Assembly (NCBI RefSeq): GCF_018619475.1
Contig: NZ_JAHFZG010000004.1
Location: 62,001 to 126,000, forward strand
From: Rhodomicrobium sp. Az07
Lineage (GTDB): Bacteria; Pseudomonadota; Alphaproteobacteria; Rhizobiales; Rhodomicrobiaceae
Direction: 5' to 3'
DNA: 64,000 nucleotides
Made by a program: the position numbers and the translations under genes. The notes under the pieces were generated by a model. That model saw only the letters and a program-made list of their open reading frames with translations, ran no database searches and was not told the origin of the DNA. Shown here piece by piece: positions 18,639-27,720 of this stretch. Position 1 is the stretch's first letter; each line of letters begins with the position of its first letter.

Positions 18639-20120
18639 ATGGCCGAGCAGGACACGATCGAACGCGTCAGCGAAATCGATGTCGACAAATACAAGTACGG
18701 TTTCACCACCGACATCGAAAGCGTGCGCGCGCCGAAAGGTCTCAGCGAGGACACCGTTCGCTTCATCTCGGCCAAGAAGGGCGAGCCGGAATGGCTGCTC
18801 GAATGGCGGCTCGAAGCCTATCGCCGCTGGCGCACGATGGAAGAGCCCACATGGGCGCGCGTGCACTACCAGAAGATCGACTACGACGATTTGTATTATT
18901 ATTCCGCGCCGAAATCCGCCGAGAAGCCTAAGAGCCTCGCCGATGTGGACCCGGAGTTGCTTCGCACCTATGAGAAGCTCGGCATTCCGTTGAGGGAACA
19001 GGCCGTGCTCGCGGGAGTCGAGGGCGCGCAGGTCACAGCCCCCCGCGTGGCCGTCGACGCCGTGTTCGACAGCGTGTCCGTGGTGACGACCTTCAAGGAA
19101 GAGCTTGGCAGGGCGGGCGTGATCTTCTGCCCGATCTCGGAAGCCGTGCGCGACCATCCCGAACTCGTGCGCAAATATCTCGGCAGCGTCGTGCCGACAT
19201 CGGACAATTATTTCGCCACGCTGAACTCGGCTGTCTATTCGGACGGCTCGTTCGTCTACGTGCCCGAAGGCGTGCGCTGCCCGATGGAACTTTCCACCTA
19301 CTTCCGCATCAACGAGCAGAACACCGGCCAGTTCGAGCGCACGCTCATCATCGCCGACAAGGGCTCCTATGTGAGCTACCTCGAAGGCTGCACCGCGCCG
19401 ATGCGCGACGAGAACCAGCTTCACGCCGCCGTTGTGGAACTGATCGCGCTCGACGATGCGGAGATCAAATATTCGACGGTGCAGAACTGGTATCCCGGCG
19501 ACAAGGAAGGCAAGGGCGGCATCTACAATTTTGTGACGAAGCGCGGCGATTGCCGTGGCCGCAACTCCAAGATTTCGTGGACGCAGGTCGAGACCGGCTC
19601 CGCGATCACCTGGAAATATCCGTCATGCATCCTGCGCGGCGACGGCAGCCGGGGCGAATTCTATTCCATCGCCATTTCGAACGGACGCCAGCAGGTCGAC
19701 AGCGGCACGAAGATGATCCACCTCGGCAAGAACACGTCGAGCCGCATCATCTCGAAGGGCATCGCGGCGGGCCGCTCGGACAATACCTATCGCGGACTTG
19801 TGTCAGCGCATCGCCGCGCAACGAACGCGCGCAACTTCACGCAGTGCGACAGCCTGCTGATCGGCGACCAGTGCGGCGCGCATACAGTGCCTTATATCGA
19901 GGCGAAAAACGCCTCCGCGCAGTTCGAACACGAGGCGACGACGTCGAAAATCTCTGACGACCAGCTCTTCTACTGCCTCCAGCGCGGCCTTTCGCAGGAA
20001 GAGGCCGTGGCGCTGATCGTGAACGGCTTCGTGCGCGACGTGCTTCAGCAGCTTCCGATGGAGTTTCTCGCCGAAACGCAGAAGCTGATCTCGATCAGCC
20101 TCGAAGGCAGCGTGGGGTAA
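18639..20120 (+). CDS. sufB: Fe-S cluster assembly scaffold SufB
   Basis: The 493-residue protein is the large scaffold subunit of SufBCD. Diagnostic stretches are [16 protein letters not shown] near the N-terminus, [40 protein letters not shown] and the C-terminal [16 protein letters not shown] with the ligand-region Cys and Glu. It accepts sulfur and builds a cluster with SufC ATPase and SufD. A spacing of 43 bases follows the desulfurase gene, with AGGGAG upstream of the ATG. Two small membrane-protein genes separate it from sufC, which is unusual. Confidence 0.97.
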   Translation: MAEQDTIERVSEIDVDKYKYGFTTDIESVRAPKGLSEDTVRFISAKKGEPEWLLEWRLEAYRRWRTMEEPTWARVHYQKIDYDDLYYYSAPKSAEKPKSLADVDPELLRTYEKLGIPLREQAVLAGVEGAQVTAPRVAVDAVFDSVSVVTTFKEELGRAGVIFCPISEAVRDHPELVRKYLGSVVPTSDNYFATLNSAVYSDGSFVYVPEGVRCPMELSTYFRINEQNTGQFERTLIIADKGSYVSYLEGCTAPMRDENQLHAAVVELIALDDAEIKYSTVQNWYPGDKEGKGGIYNFVTKRGDCRGRNSKISWTQVETGSAITWKYPSCILRGDGSRGEFYSIAISNGRQQVDSGTKMIHLGKNTSSRIISKGIAAGRSDNTYRGLVSAHRRATNARNFTQCDSLLIGDQCGAHTVPYIEAKNASAQFEHEATTSKISDDQLFYCLQRGLSQEEAVALIVNGFVRDVLQQLPMEFLAETQKLISISLEGSVG

Positions 20121-20160
20121 CGGCTTCAAGGCGGCGCAGGCCGGGACAACGGGGGATCGT

Positions 20161-20523
20161 ATGGCGCTGGTACTGGCCGCATTGCTCGGGGCGTTCCTCT
20201 GCCTCATCGGCGCGGCGATGATCTGGGCGCCGGGCAACGCGGTACAGGCGTTCGGCATCGACCCGTCTCACATGGCGGCAGACAACGCGCTCATGCCTGC
20301 ACTGGGGGTTCGCGACATCGCGTTGGGCCTGATAGTGTTCGGGCTGGCGGTGGCGCGGCAGTCGCGGGCGACGGGAGCTGTGTTGTTGGCTCTTTCGCTG
20401 GTGCCTGTGGGCGATTTCCTGATCGCGGCAAAGTCGCTCGGCGCGACGGCGGCGGTCCGGCACCTGATCGCGCTGCCTTTTACGCTTGGTCTCGGACTGA
20501 TTCTGCTTAGGAGGTCGACATGA
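20161..20523 (+). CDS. Small integral membrane protein, DUF4267-like
   Basis: The 120-residue product is almost wholly hydrophobic, with about four membrane segments (residues 2-22, 45-63, 70-88, 95-116). The motif NALMPALGVRDIALGLIVF, with its G-x-R-D, is typical of DUF4267-type small membrane proteins, whose function is unknown. It sits between sufB and sufC, 40 bases after sufB with GGGGG upstream of the ATG. Its stop overlaps the next gene's start (ATGA). Position implies co-expression with Fe-S assembly, but no biochemical role can be read from the sequence. Confidence 0.8.
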   Translation: MALVLAALLGAFLCLIGAAMIWAPGNAVQAFGIDPSHMAADNALMPALGVRDIALGLIVFGLAVARQSRATGAVLLALSLVPVGDFLIAAKSLGATAAVRHLIALPFTLGLGLILLRRST

Positions 20524-20705
20524 AGAAATACGGATGGGTTCTGGCAATCGTGGCGTTGGTCGTCGTGGTGGCCTTGGTCAACACCCTTCTGGCGGGTTCC
20601 CCGCAGGTGATCGTTTACGCTGCCTTCATCGCGCTGGGCGTTCTGGCGATCGTTTATGACTGGAAGAAGACCAAGGAAAAGCGCCGCGAGGCGGGTCTGG
20701 ACTGA
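20520..20705 (+). CDS. Small membrane protein, 61 residues, unknown function
   Basis: MKKYGWVLAIVALVVVVALV and a second hydrophobic stretch (VIVYAAFIALGVLAIVY) predict two membrane helices followed by a highly charged cytoplasmic tail (DWKKTKEKRREAGLD). A perfect AGGAGG lies five bases before the ATG, the strongest ribosome-binding site in the operon, so the frame is surely translated. It overlaps the preceding membrane-protein gene by four bases, and sufC begins 22 bases after its stop. I do not recognise the family. Confidence 0.78.
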   Translation: MKKYGWVLAIVALVVVVALVNTLLAGSPQVIVYAAFIALGVLAIVYDWKKTKEKRREAGLD

Positions 20706-20727
20706 TACCGGAGACAGGAAAAAACGC

Positions 20728-21477
20728 ATGCTTGAAATCAGAGATCTTCGCGCGGAAGTCGACGGCAAGGAAATCCTGAGGGGCTTCAACCTCACAGTGC
20801 CGAAGGGCGAGGTTCACGCCATCATGGGGCCGAATGGCTCGGGCAAATCGACGCTCTCCTACGTGCTGTCCGGCAAGGAAGACTACGAGGTCACGGGCGG
20901 TTCGGCGACCTGGAACGGCCAGGATCTGCTCGCCATGTCGCCGGAGGAACGCGCACAGGCGGGCGTGTTCCTCGCGTTCCAGTATCCGATGGAGATCCCC
21001 GGCGTCGCGTCGCTCACCTTCCTCCGCGCGGCGATGAACGCCCACCGCAAGGCGCGCGGCGAGGCCGAAATCTCGATCCCCGATTTCATGCGCGCGGTGA
21101 AGACCGAGGCGGAAAAACTCAGCATCTCCATGGAGATGCTGAAGCGGCCGCTCAATGTCGGGTTTTCCGGCGGCGAGAAGAAGCGCAACGAAGTGCTGCA
21201 AATGGCGCTCCTGAAGCCGACGCTCTGTCTCCTCGACGAGATGGACTCCGGCCTCGACATCGACGCAATCCGCATCGCGGCCGAGGGCGTCAACCGGCTG
21301 CGCTCCCCCGATACCGCGGTCGTCGTCATCACGCATTATCAGCGGCTTTTGAATTACATCGTGCCGGACGTTGTGCATGTGATGGCGCGCGGGCAGGTGT
21401 TGCGCTCGGGCGGCAAGGAACTCGCGCTTGAGCTGGAAGAGTCGGGCTATGCGTCTTACGACGCCGAAGCGGCTTAA
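20728..21477 (+). CDS. sufC: Fe-S assembly ATPase SufC
   Basis: This 249-residue cytoplasmic ABC-type ATPase has Walker A GPNGSGKST (about residues 35-43), the Q-loop AFQYPMEIPGV, the signature FSGGEKKRNE, Walker B CLLDEMDSGLDIDA and the switch His in VITHYQRLL. The unusual signature GGEKKR and the DSGLDIDA sequence identify SufC rather than a transporter ATPase. It energises conformational change in the SufBCD scaffold. The ATG at 20728 starts MLEIRDL as expected. Confidence 0.97.
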   Translation: MLEIRDLRAEVDGKEILRGFNLTVPKGEVHAIMGPNGSGKSTLSYVLSGKEDYEVTGGSATWNGQDLLAMSPEERAQAGVFLAFQYPMEIPGVASLTFLRAAMNAHRKARGEAEISIPDFMRAVKTEAEKLSISMEMLKRPLNVGFSGGEKKRNEVLQMALLKPTLCLLDEMDSGLDIDAIRIAAEGVNRLRSPDTAVVVITHYQRLLNYIVPDVVHVMARGQVLRSGGKELALELEESGYASYDAEAA

Positions 21478-21486
21478 GGAGCGGCC

Positions 21487-22812
21487 ATGACAATTCATCA
21501 AGCGATAACAGCCGCGGCCACGCCGTCAGAGCAGCGCTTCCTCGATCTGTACGCGAGCGTTTGCGGGCGGCTTCCGGGCGCGGACGTTCCGGCGGTGAGG
21601 GCGTGGCGCGAGGAAGCGCTCGACGCTTTCGCCGCGATGGGCGTGCCGCATCGCCGTGTCGAGGCGTGGAAATACACCGACCTTCGCGCGCTCATGACGA
21701 CGGTGCATCCGCTTGGCGGAATCGACGGCTCGGAGCAGGTTGAAGTGATTGCGTCCATCGGGCGCGCGCTTGCGAACATCGATTCCTATCGCGCGGTGTT
21801 CGCGGGCGGCAAGTTTCGCGCCGACCTTTCAACTATTCAGGGCGCGCCGGGCATCTCATTCGCGCCGCTTTGCAGCAAGCTGAAGTCGGAGGCCGACGCC
21901 GGAGCCACCCTCGCGGCGCTTCCGTTGCCGGAACGCGACATCATCGCGGCACTGTCGACGGCGTTCGCAACATCGGGCGCGCTTATTTCCATCGCGCCGG
22001 GCCAAAAACTCGACAGGCCGATCCATATCATCGTCATCGCTTCGGGCGAAGCAAACGCCTATGCGCTGCGCCACGCGGTCACGCTCGGCGATGGCGCGGA
22101 GGCGACCATCATCGAGACGCATGTCGGAGCGGGCGCTGCGCAGGCGTGGTCCTACACGGCACTCGACATCGGCAAAGGCGCCACGCTCAAGCATGCCCGG
22201 CTCACGCAGAGCGACGCCGCGCTGCATCTCGCCTCGTCCACCGTCACGCTCGGCGAAGGCGCGATTTACGAGCCGACGCATGCCGCCATCGGCGGCGCGC
22301 TGACGCGGTCTGAAGGCACGATCCGGTTCAACGGGCCGAACGCGCGCACAACCTACAACGCCGCGATTCTGGCGCGCGGCCACAGCCACGTGGATTTCAC
22401 GCTCGTTGTCGACCACGCGGCGCCGCATTGCGAAAGCCGCGAACTCGTCAAGGTCGTGCTCGACGACCGCGCAAAGGGCGTCTTCCAGGGCAAGGTCGCC
22501 GTGCAGCGCGGCGCGCAGAAAACCGACGGCAAGCAGATGGCGAACGCGCTTCTTCTGTCGAACGACGCCGAGTTCGACTCGAAGCCCGAGCTTGAGATTT
22601 TCGCCGACGATGTCGTTTGCGGTCACGGCGCGACGGCGGGCCAGCTCGACGAGGATCTGATGTTCTATCTCAAGTCGCGCGGTATCCCCGAAGCGCAGGC
22701 GCGGGCGCTCCTGATCGCGGCCTTTGTCGGCGCGGCGCTCGACACCGTCGATAACGAAGGCTTGCACGCGGCGCTGGATGAAAAGGTTGCGGCATGGCTC
22801 GCGGCGAAGTAG
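21487..22812 (+). CDS. sufD: Fe-S cluster assembly protein SufD
   Basis: A 441-residue paralogue of SufB. The N-terminal helical part includes HRRVEAWKYTDLR (W-K-Y-T-D is the SufD hallmark). The right-handed beta-helix core follows, and the C-terminal signature reads EIFADDVVCGHGATAGQLDEDLMFYLKSRG (quoted in part: VVCGHGATAGQLDEDLMFYL). The His in CGHGAT is the residue implicated in cluster formation with SufB. It lies ten bases after sufC with AAGGAG before the ATG. Confidence 0.95.
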   Translation: MTIHQAITAAATPSEQRFLDLYASVCGRLPGADVPAVRAWREEALDAFAAMGVPHRRVEAWKYTDLRALMTTVHPLGGIDGSEQVEVIASIGRALANIDSYRAVFAGGKFRADLSTIQGAPGISFAPLCSKLKSEADAGATLAALPLPERDIIAALSTAFATSGALISIAPGQKLDRPIHIIVIASGEANAYALRHAVTLGDGAEATIIETHVGAGAAQAWSYTALDIGKGATLKHARLTQSDAALHLASSTVTLGEGAIYEPTHAAIGGALTRSEGTIRFNGPNARTTYNAAILARGHSHVDFTLVVDHAAPHCESRELVKVVLDDRAKGVFQGKVAVQRGAQKTDGKQMANALLLSNDAEFDSKPELEIFADDVVCGHGATAGQLDEDLMFYLKSRGIPEAQARALLIAAFVGAALDTVDNEGLHAALDEKVAAWLAAK

Positions 22813-22834
22813 AGCCACCCCGGGAGAACAAGTC

Positions 22835-24085
22835 ATGACCCTGATTGAGAAAGACATCGCGGCGGCTTCCTACGATGTGGAAGCGATCCGCAAGGACTTC
22901 CCGGCGATGTCGCTCGAAGTCTACGGCAAGCCGCTCGTCTATCTCGACAACGCGGCGAGCGCACAGAAGCCGAAAGCCGTGCTCGACGCGATCGTGAAAT
23001 CCTACTCCGAAGAATATGCGAACGTTCATCGCGGGCTGCACTACCTCGCAAACGCGGCGACGGCGGCTTACGAGGGCGGCCGCGAGCGCGTGGCCAGGTT
23101 CCTCAACGCGCCAAGCCCCGAGCAGATCGTCTTCACCAAGAACGCGAGCGAGGCAATCAACCTTGTCGCCTCGTCCTTCGGCGGGCTGCACCTGAAAGAG
23201 GGCGACGAAGTGCTGCTCTCGATCATGGAGCATCACTCGAACATCGTGCCGTGGCATTTCCATCGCGAGCGGCGCGGCGTGGTTCTCAACTGGGTGCCGG
23301 TAACGGACGAAGGCGAGTTCCGTCTTGAGGATTTCGAAGCCGCCCTGACGCCGAAAACGAAGATCGTCGCCATCACGCATATGTCGAACGTGCTTGGCAC
23401 GACGACCCCGATCAAGGAGATCTGCCGCATCGCGCATGCGCATGGCGCTTACGTGCTGATCGACGGCAGCCAGGGCGCGGTGCATTGCGACGTGGACGTG
23501 CAGGACATCGACTGCGATTTCTACGTGATAACCGGGCACAAGCTTTACGGCCCGACCGGAATTGGCGCGCTCTATGCGAAGCGCGAGCATCTCGAAGCGA
23601 TGCCGCCTTTCCTTGGCGGCGGCGAGATGATCGAGACCGTGACGCGGGACGCGGTCAAATACAACGATCCGCCCTATCGCTTCGAGGCCGGCACGCCGAT
23701 GATCGCGCAGGCGGCGGGGCTGACGGCGGCGCTCGACTATATCGACAGCATCGGCAAGGCGAAGATTCGCGCGCACGAACTCGACCTGTTGCGCTACGCC
23801 GAGGAACGGCTGAAGCCGATCAACTCGCTGCGCTTCATCGGCAATTCGCGCGATAAGGGGGCGATTCTCTCCTTCGCGATGGAGGGCGCTCACAGCCACG
23901 ACGTGGCAACGATTCTCGACCGTTCGGGCATCGCGGTGCGCGCGGGAAGCCACTGCGCCGAGCCGCTTCTCACGCGCTTCGGGCTGACATCCACATGCCG
24001 GGCATCCTTCGCCCTTTACAACACGCGCGCGGAAGTGGACGCGCTCGCCGAAGGGCTACAGAAAGCGGAGCGGTTTTTCAGATGA
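22835..24085 (+). CDS. sufS: Cysteine desulfurase SufS
   Basis: A 416-residue group II desulfurase. The chosen ATG (22835, MTLIEKDIAAASYDVEAIRK) has GGAG eight bases upstream. The PLP lysine is in VITGHKLYGPTGIGALY, and the catalytic cysteine is in RAGSHCAEPLL, with the group II R-x-G-x-H-C context. It normally passes persulfide sulfur to SufE or SufU; neither is in this window, so a partner must be encoded elsewhere or replaced. The stop overlaps the sufT start. Confidence 0.96.
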   Translation: MTLIEKDIAAASYDVEAIRKDFPAMSLEVYGKPLVYLDNAASAQKPKAVLDAIVKSYSEEYANVHRGLHYLANAATAAYEGGRERVARFLNAPSPEQIVFTKNASEAINLVASSFGGLHLKEGDEVLLSIMEHHSNIVPWHFHRERRGVVLNWVPVTDEGEFRLEDFEAALTPKTKIVAITHMSNVLGTTTPIKEICRIAHAHGAYVLIDGSQGAVHCDVDVQDIDCDFYVITGHKLYGPTGIGALYAKREHLEAMPPFLGGGEMIETVTRDAVKYNDPPYRFEAGTPMIAQAAGLTAALDYIDSIGKAKIRAHELDLLRYAEERLKPINSLRFIGNSRDKGAILSFAMEGAHSHDVATILDRSGIAVRAGSHCAEPLLTRFGLTSTCRASFALYNTRAEVDALAEGLQKAERFFR

Positions 24086-24543
24086 GCGAGACCATGGAAC
24101 AGGCAAAGATGCGGATCGAAAACGCCCCGTGGGACGGCCCACAAGACGAACCGAAGCACGCGTTGCCCGAGCCGTGCGCGCATACGGTGGAGACAGCGAA
24201 GTCGGCGCATGACGAAGTCGGCATCCCGCAGGAAGAGCTGGACCGCCTCACCGACACACTGATCGCCGCGCTAAAGACGATCTACGACCCCGAAATTCCT
24301 GTCGACATCTACGAGCTTGGCCTCATCTACAAGATCGACATCAATTCCGATCGCGAGGTCGATGTGGAAATGACGTTGACAGCGCCGGGGTGCCCCGTGG
24401 CGGGCGACATGCCGGTGTGGGTCGAGAATGCGCTCGGCGCCGTGGAAGGTGTGAGCCTTGTGCGCGTGAAGATCGTGTTCATGCCGCCTTGGGATCCGTC
24501 GCGGATGTCCGACGAGGCGCGTGTCGCGCTCAACATGTTCTGA
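24082..24543 (+). CDS. sufT: SUF-associated DUF59/MIP18 family protein (SufT-like)
   Basis: The 153-residue protein has a low-complexity N-terminal half (residues 1-50) and a DUF59 domain with TIYDPEIPVDIYELGLIY and the reactive-cysteine motif TAPGCPVAG. The C-terminal VKIVFMPPWDPSRMSDEAR completes the MIP18 pattern. Proteins of this group assist maturation of Fe-S proteins. It overlaps sufS by four bases (ATGA) and ends the operon; the convergent TPR lipoprotein gene follows. The A-type carrier SufA, often next in Hyphomicrobiales, is missing here. Confidence 0.9.
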   Translation: MSETMEQAKMRIENAPWDGPQDEPKHALPEPCAHTVETAKSAHDEVGIPQEELDRLTDTLIAALKTIYDPEIPVDIYELGLIYKIDINSDREVDVEMTLTAPGCPVAGDMPVWVENALGAVEGVSLVRVKIVFMPPWDPSRMSDEARVALNMF

Positions 24544-24669
24544 CGAGCACGGTATTGGGCCGCTTCCGCTTGCTGGCGCGAGCGAAGCGGGCCTGCCTTC
24601 GCGGGTCACGCACGCGGGAGCGCGGTGGGAGCGCCTCGGAGAATGCGCCGAATCCGATCAGAGAGCGCT

Positions 24670-25518
24670 CTACGCGTCTTCACCGCCGACGCGGCGCAGG
24701 CCTTCATAGGCCACGCGGCTTTCCCGGTTGATCCGAAGCGCGCGCTTGTACGCATGCGCGGCTTCCTTGCGGTCGCCCATGCCTTCCGCAGCCTGTCCGG
24801 CCGCCGCCCATGCCTCGTAATTATTGACCTTGTTGGTCCCCGCGACCTGGAAATCCTCGAAGGCCTTCTTGTAGTCCTGCATGACCATGAGGCTCTGGCC
24901 GCGCGCGAAATGCGGGTCCGGGGAATCGGGCCGATAATTCACGGCGACGTTAAGATCGTCCAGCGCGTTGCCATGATCGTTCATGGCCTGATAAATCAAG
25001 CCACGGCTGTAATAGGGCGCGGGATCGTCCGGCTTCAGTTCGATGGCCTTGCTGAGATCGGCGATCGCCAACGGATAGTTTCGCTGGTCCTTGTAGACGT
25101 TGCCACGGCCGACATAAGCCCCGGCGTAATCCGGCTTGATCGCCAGCGCCTGATTGTAATCGGCGAGCGCGGCGTCGTAGCGGCCCATCTTGAGATAGAT
25201 CAGCGCCCGATTGTTGTACGCTTGATAGAACTGCGGGTTGATCTGGATTGCCGCCGTGAAATCGGCGATGGCACGCTCCCCGTCGCCAGCCTGACCATAG
25301 GCAGTGCCGCGCAGATTAAGAGCGCTCGCATCGCGCGGGTTCTTCGCCAGAACCTGCGAGATTGAGGCGATGTTATTTCTCGGGTCGGCCTGCGGATTGT
25401 TCAGACGCTCGGCGGCTCGCTGATCGCTTACTCCGGGGGTTTCACACGCCGCCAGCGAGAGAACCGCCAGACAAGCCAGACCCGCCGTCAACGCTCGTTT
25501 TATCGTCCCCGTCGTCAC
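24670..25518 (-). CDS. TPR-repeat lipoprotein
   Basis: Starting from GTG 25518, with GGAG eight bases upstream, the product has a signal sequence ending LSLAAC, so Cys25 should be lipidated. About six tetratricopeptide repeats follow, seen as recurring A-x-x-NRALIYLKMGRYDAALADYNQAL patterns with proline at repeat ends (IQINPQ, LAIKPD, IELKPD). It resembles NlpI-like outer-membrane adaptors that bring enzymes to the cell wall. An ATG at 25677 would extend the frame but destroys the signal peptide. The gene lies downstream of rpsU in the same direction. Confidence 0.88.
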   Translation of the reverse strand: MTTGTIKRALTAGLACLAVLSLAACETPGVSDQRAAERLNNPQADPRNNIASISQVLAKNPRDASALNLRGTAYGQAGDGERAIADFTAAIQINPQFYQAYNNRALIYLKMGRYDAALADYNQALAIKPDYAGAYVGRGNVYKDQRNYPLAIADLSKAIELKPDDPAPYYSRGLIYQAMNDHGNALDDLNVAVNYRPDSPDPHFARGQSLMVMQDYKKAFEDFQVAGTNKVNNYEAWAAAGQAAEGMGDRKEAAHAYKRALRINRESRVAYEGLRRVGGEDA

Positions 25519-25639
25519 AATACCGGCTCCACCCTCGCGAAAGGTTCTCAAGTGACGCCACACTGAGCCCCGAATGAGGCTACAATCCGAATGGCGGCGC
25601 GAAACCTCTCGCCGACTGTGTAGAATTTGAATCGAAGAC

Positions 25640-25873
25640 TTATCGAGCTGCGGCACCGCGGCCGGGAGCGACGACACCTTCTCTCTGAGCCTTCTTCCGA
25701 GCGAGCTTGCGGGCGCGGCGCACGGCCTCGGCCTTTTCGCGGGCTCTCTTTTCGGAGGGCTTTTCGTAGTAGTTACGCAGCTTCATCTCGCGAAAGATAC
25801 CTTCGCGCTGCATCTTCTTTTTGAGCGCCTTCAGCGCCTGATCGACATTGTTATCGCGAACGTGTACCTGCAC
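25640..25873 (-). CDS. rpsU: 30S ribosomal protein S21
   Basis: A 77-residue basic protein. [37 protein letters not shown] and [18 protein letters not shown] are textbook S21. The start is GTG at 25873: AAGGGAG lies five bases upstream and the protein then begins at the family's N-terminus. An in-frame GTG at 25918 lies inside the terminator hairpin and is rejected. The tail [12 protein letters not shown] is slightly longer than in enteric S21. S21 helps start translation on the small subunit. Confidence 0.95.
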   Translation of the reverse strand: MQVHVRDNNVDQALKALKKKMQREGIFREMKLRNYYEKPSEKRAREKAEAVRRARKLARKKAQREGVVAPGRGAAAR

Positions 25874-25904
25874 GCTGACTCCCTTGGTTCGAATGGGCTG
25901 GAAT

Positions 25905-25928
25905 AAAAAAGCCCGCACAAGTGCAGGC
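25905..25928 (-). terminator. Intrinsic terminator for the purE-purK transcript
   Basis: Read on the minus strand, GCCTGCAC-TT-GTGCGGGC forms an eight-base-pair stem with one mismatch, followed by six T residues. It lies 37 bases beyond the purK stop and just upstream of rpsU, so it insulates rpsU from purine-gene transcription. Confidence 0.85.
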
Positions 25929-25964
25929 GATTGCGCGCACTCTATCAGGCTTTACCCTGTCTGT

Positions 25965-27095
25965 CTATTTCAAGCTTGACGCGGCGCGAGAGGTGCCACG
26001 GTTGCACTTCATCGGTGATATTTGGGTCACATGTCCAAGCTTGCGACCGTCCTTGATCTCCGACTTGCCGTAGAGATGCAGGGACGCACCCGCATCGCGG
26101 TTCAGAATGTCCTGCCACTCAAGCACATCGGAGCCAAGGAGATTCGTCATCACCGCGTCGGAGTGCCGCTCCACGCTGCCGATGGGCCACCCCGCGACGG
26201 CGCGAATGTGGTTCTCGAACTGGCTTATGACGCAGGCTTCCATCGTCCAGTGGCCGGAATTGTGGACACGCGGGGCGATCTCGTTCACGAGAACGCGTTC
26301 GCCGCCCGGCATGACAAAAAATTCAACGCCAAGCGTACCGCGATAGTCGAGCGCGGCGGCGATGCGCGTGGCCATCTCCTGTGCGGCGGCCTGCTGCGTG
26401 GGCGGGCATGCAGCCGGCACGATGCTTTGATGCAGGATGCCGTCTCTATGGCGATTCTCCGGGCAGTCGTAGGCCGCAGCCCTGCCATCCGCACCGCGCA
26501 CGGCGATAACAGAAATCTCCAGCGCGAAGTCGACCATGCCTTCGAGCACGCAGGCGGCGGAAAAGTCGGCGAACGCGTCGCGAAGCTCGGCCTCGCTGGA
26601 CACGCGCGCCTGCCCTTTGCCGTCGTAACCTTCGCGCGCGATCTTGAGAATGCCACGCCCGTGCTGCGCCAAGAACGCGGCGGCGTCAGTAAGGTTGGCG
26701 TCCGTCTCGACGACCGCGTAGGGCGCCGTGCCAAGGCCGAGCGCCGTCAGGAAGCGCTTCTCGGCGATCCGATCCTGCGTCATGGCGGCGGCGCGAGCGG
26801 GCGGCCAAACCGGCGTGCGCAGGGCTGCGATCTCAAGCGCGGCGGCGGGGACGTTCTCGAATTCGAAGGTGATCACGTCGCAATTCTGCGCGAAGTCCGC
26901 GAGCGCGGCCTCGTCCGTGTATGGGGCGCACCAATGCTGCGATGCGACCTGAAAGGCCGGGCTATCCTCCTTGGAGGAATAGACGGCGGTTCTGAAGCCG
27001 AGTTTGGCGGCTGCGACGGCAAGAAAACGCCCGAGTTGCCCGCCGCCGAAAATGCCGATGGTCGCGCCGGGGGGCAGAGGCTCACGGAACGTCAT
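25965..27095 (-). CDS. purK: N5-carboxyaminoimidazole ribonucleotide synthase
   Basis: A 376-residue ATP-grasp enzyme that carboxylates AIR with bicarbonate and [23 protein letters not shown] is the N-terminal PurK hallmark. [11 protein letters not shown], the lysine-rich [14 protein letters not shown] (ATP-binding loop) and [15 protein letters not shown] follow. The chosen ATG at 27095 lies inside the purE 3' end, overlapping by 14 bases, so the two are co-translated. The C-terminal tail after VTQISP is slightly longer and more basic than usual. Confidence 0.95.
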   Translation of the reverse strand: MTFREPLPPGATIGIFGGGQLGRFLAVAAAKLGFRTAVYSSKEDSPAFQVASQHWCAPYTDEAALADFAQNCDVITFEFENVPAAALEIAALRTPVWPPARAAAMTQDRIAEKRFLTALGLGTAPYAVVETDANLTDAAAFLAQHGRGILKIAREGYDGKGQARVSSEAELRDAFADFSAACVLEGMVDFALEISVIAVRGADGRAAAYDCPENRHRDGILHQSIVPAACPPTQQAAAQEMATRIAAALDYRGTLGVEFFVMPGGERVLVNEIAPRVHNSGHWTMEACVISQFENHIRAVAGWPIGSVERHSDAVMTNLLGSDVLEWQDILNRDAGASLHLYGKSEIKDGRKLGHVTQISPMKCNRGTSRAASSLK

Positions 27096-27579
27096 TGGGC
27101 TTTTCCGCCACTTTGGCCGAACGATTCGCGCGCCACGTATCCACCCGGGCCGCAAGCGCCGCGTCGCCGAGCGCGAGGATCGATGCGGCGAGCAGACCGG
27201 CATTGGTAGCGCCGGGTTCGCCGACCGCGAGCGTGCCGACCGGAACGCCTGCCGGCATCTGCACGATGGATAACAGCGAATCCTGGCCCTTCAGCACGGT
27301 TGCCGCGATGGGGACGCCGAGCACCGGCAATGTGGTAAGCGCCGCCGTCATCCCCGGAAGATGCGCGGCACCGCCGGCGCCTGCCACGATCACCTTGAAG
27401 CCCTCGGCTCGCGCCGATTTCGCGAAGGAATAAAGGCGCTCCGGCGTGCGGTGAGCGGAAATCACGCGAGTGTCATAAGGTACGCCGAGTTCGTCGAGAA
27501 CGGCCGCGGCGGCGCGCATGACGGGCCAGTCGGACTGACTGCCCATGATGATGGCGACAGGAGGCGGAACATTGGTCAT
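27082..27579 (-). CDS. purE: N5-carboxyaminoimidazole ribonucleotide mutase
   Basis: A 165-residue class I Pur[23 protein letters not shown] and [17 protein letters not shown] are the substrate-binding and catalytic segments, with His in SAHRTP as the proton shuttle. It rearranges N5-CAIR to CAIR, completing the step begun by PurK, and the two genes overlap. Together they make the fifth step pair of de novo purine synthesis. Confidence 0.96.
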   Translation of the reverse strand: MTNVPPPVAIIMGSQSDWPVMRAAAAVLDELGVPYDTRVISAHRTPERLYSFAKSARAEGFKVIVAGAGGAAHLPGMTAALTTLPVLGVPIAATVLKGQDSLLSIVQMPAGVPVGTLAVGEPGATNAGLLAASILALGDAALAARVDTWRANRSAKVAEKPNDVP

Positions 27580-27720
27580 ATGAAATTACAAATCACGAAA
27601 CCGCGCTCGCCGGAAGCGCCATTGTGATCGCAGATCAGCTTCCAGCCGTGTTTTCCAGCGCCAATGCGCGCATTGTTCAACGGGCGACGGCGAGGCTCGG
27701 ACCCCGCTTCGTCCAAAGGG

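Noticed and set aside
25880-25905. GGTTCGAAT resembling a tRNA T-loop
   Set aside because: No acceptor, D-arm or anticodon stem can be folded around it; it is the upstream region of rpsU.
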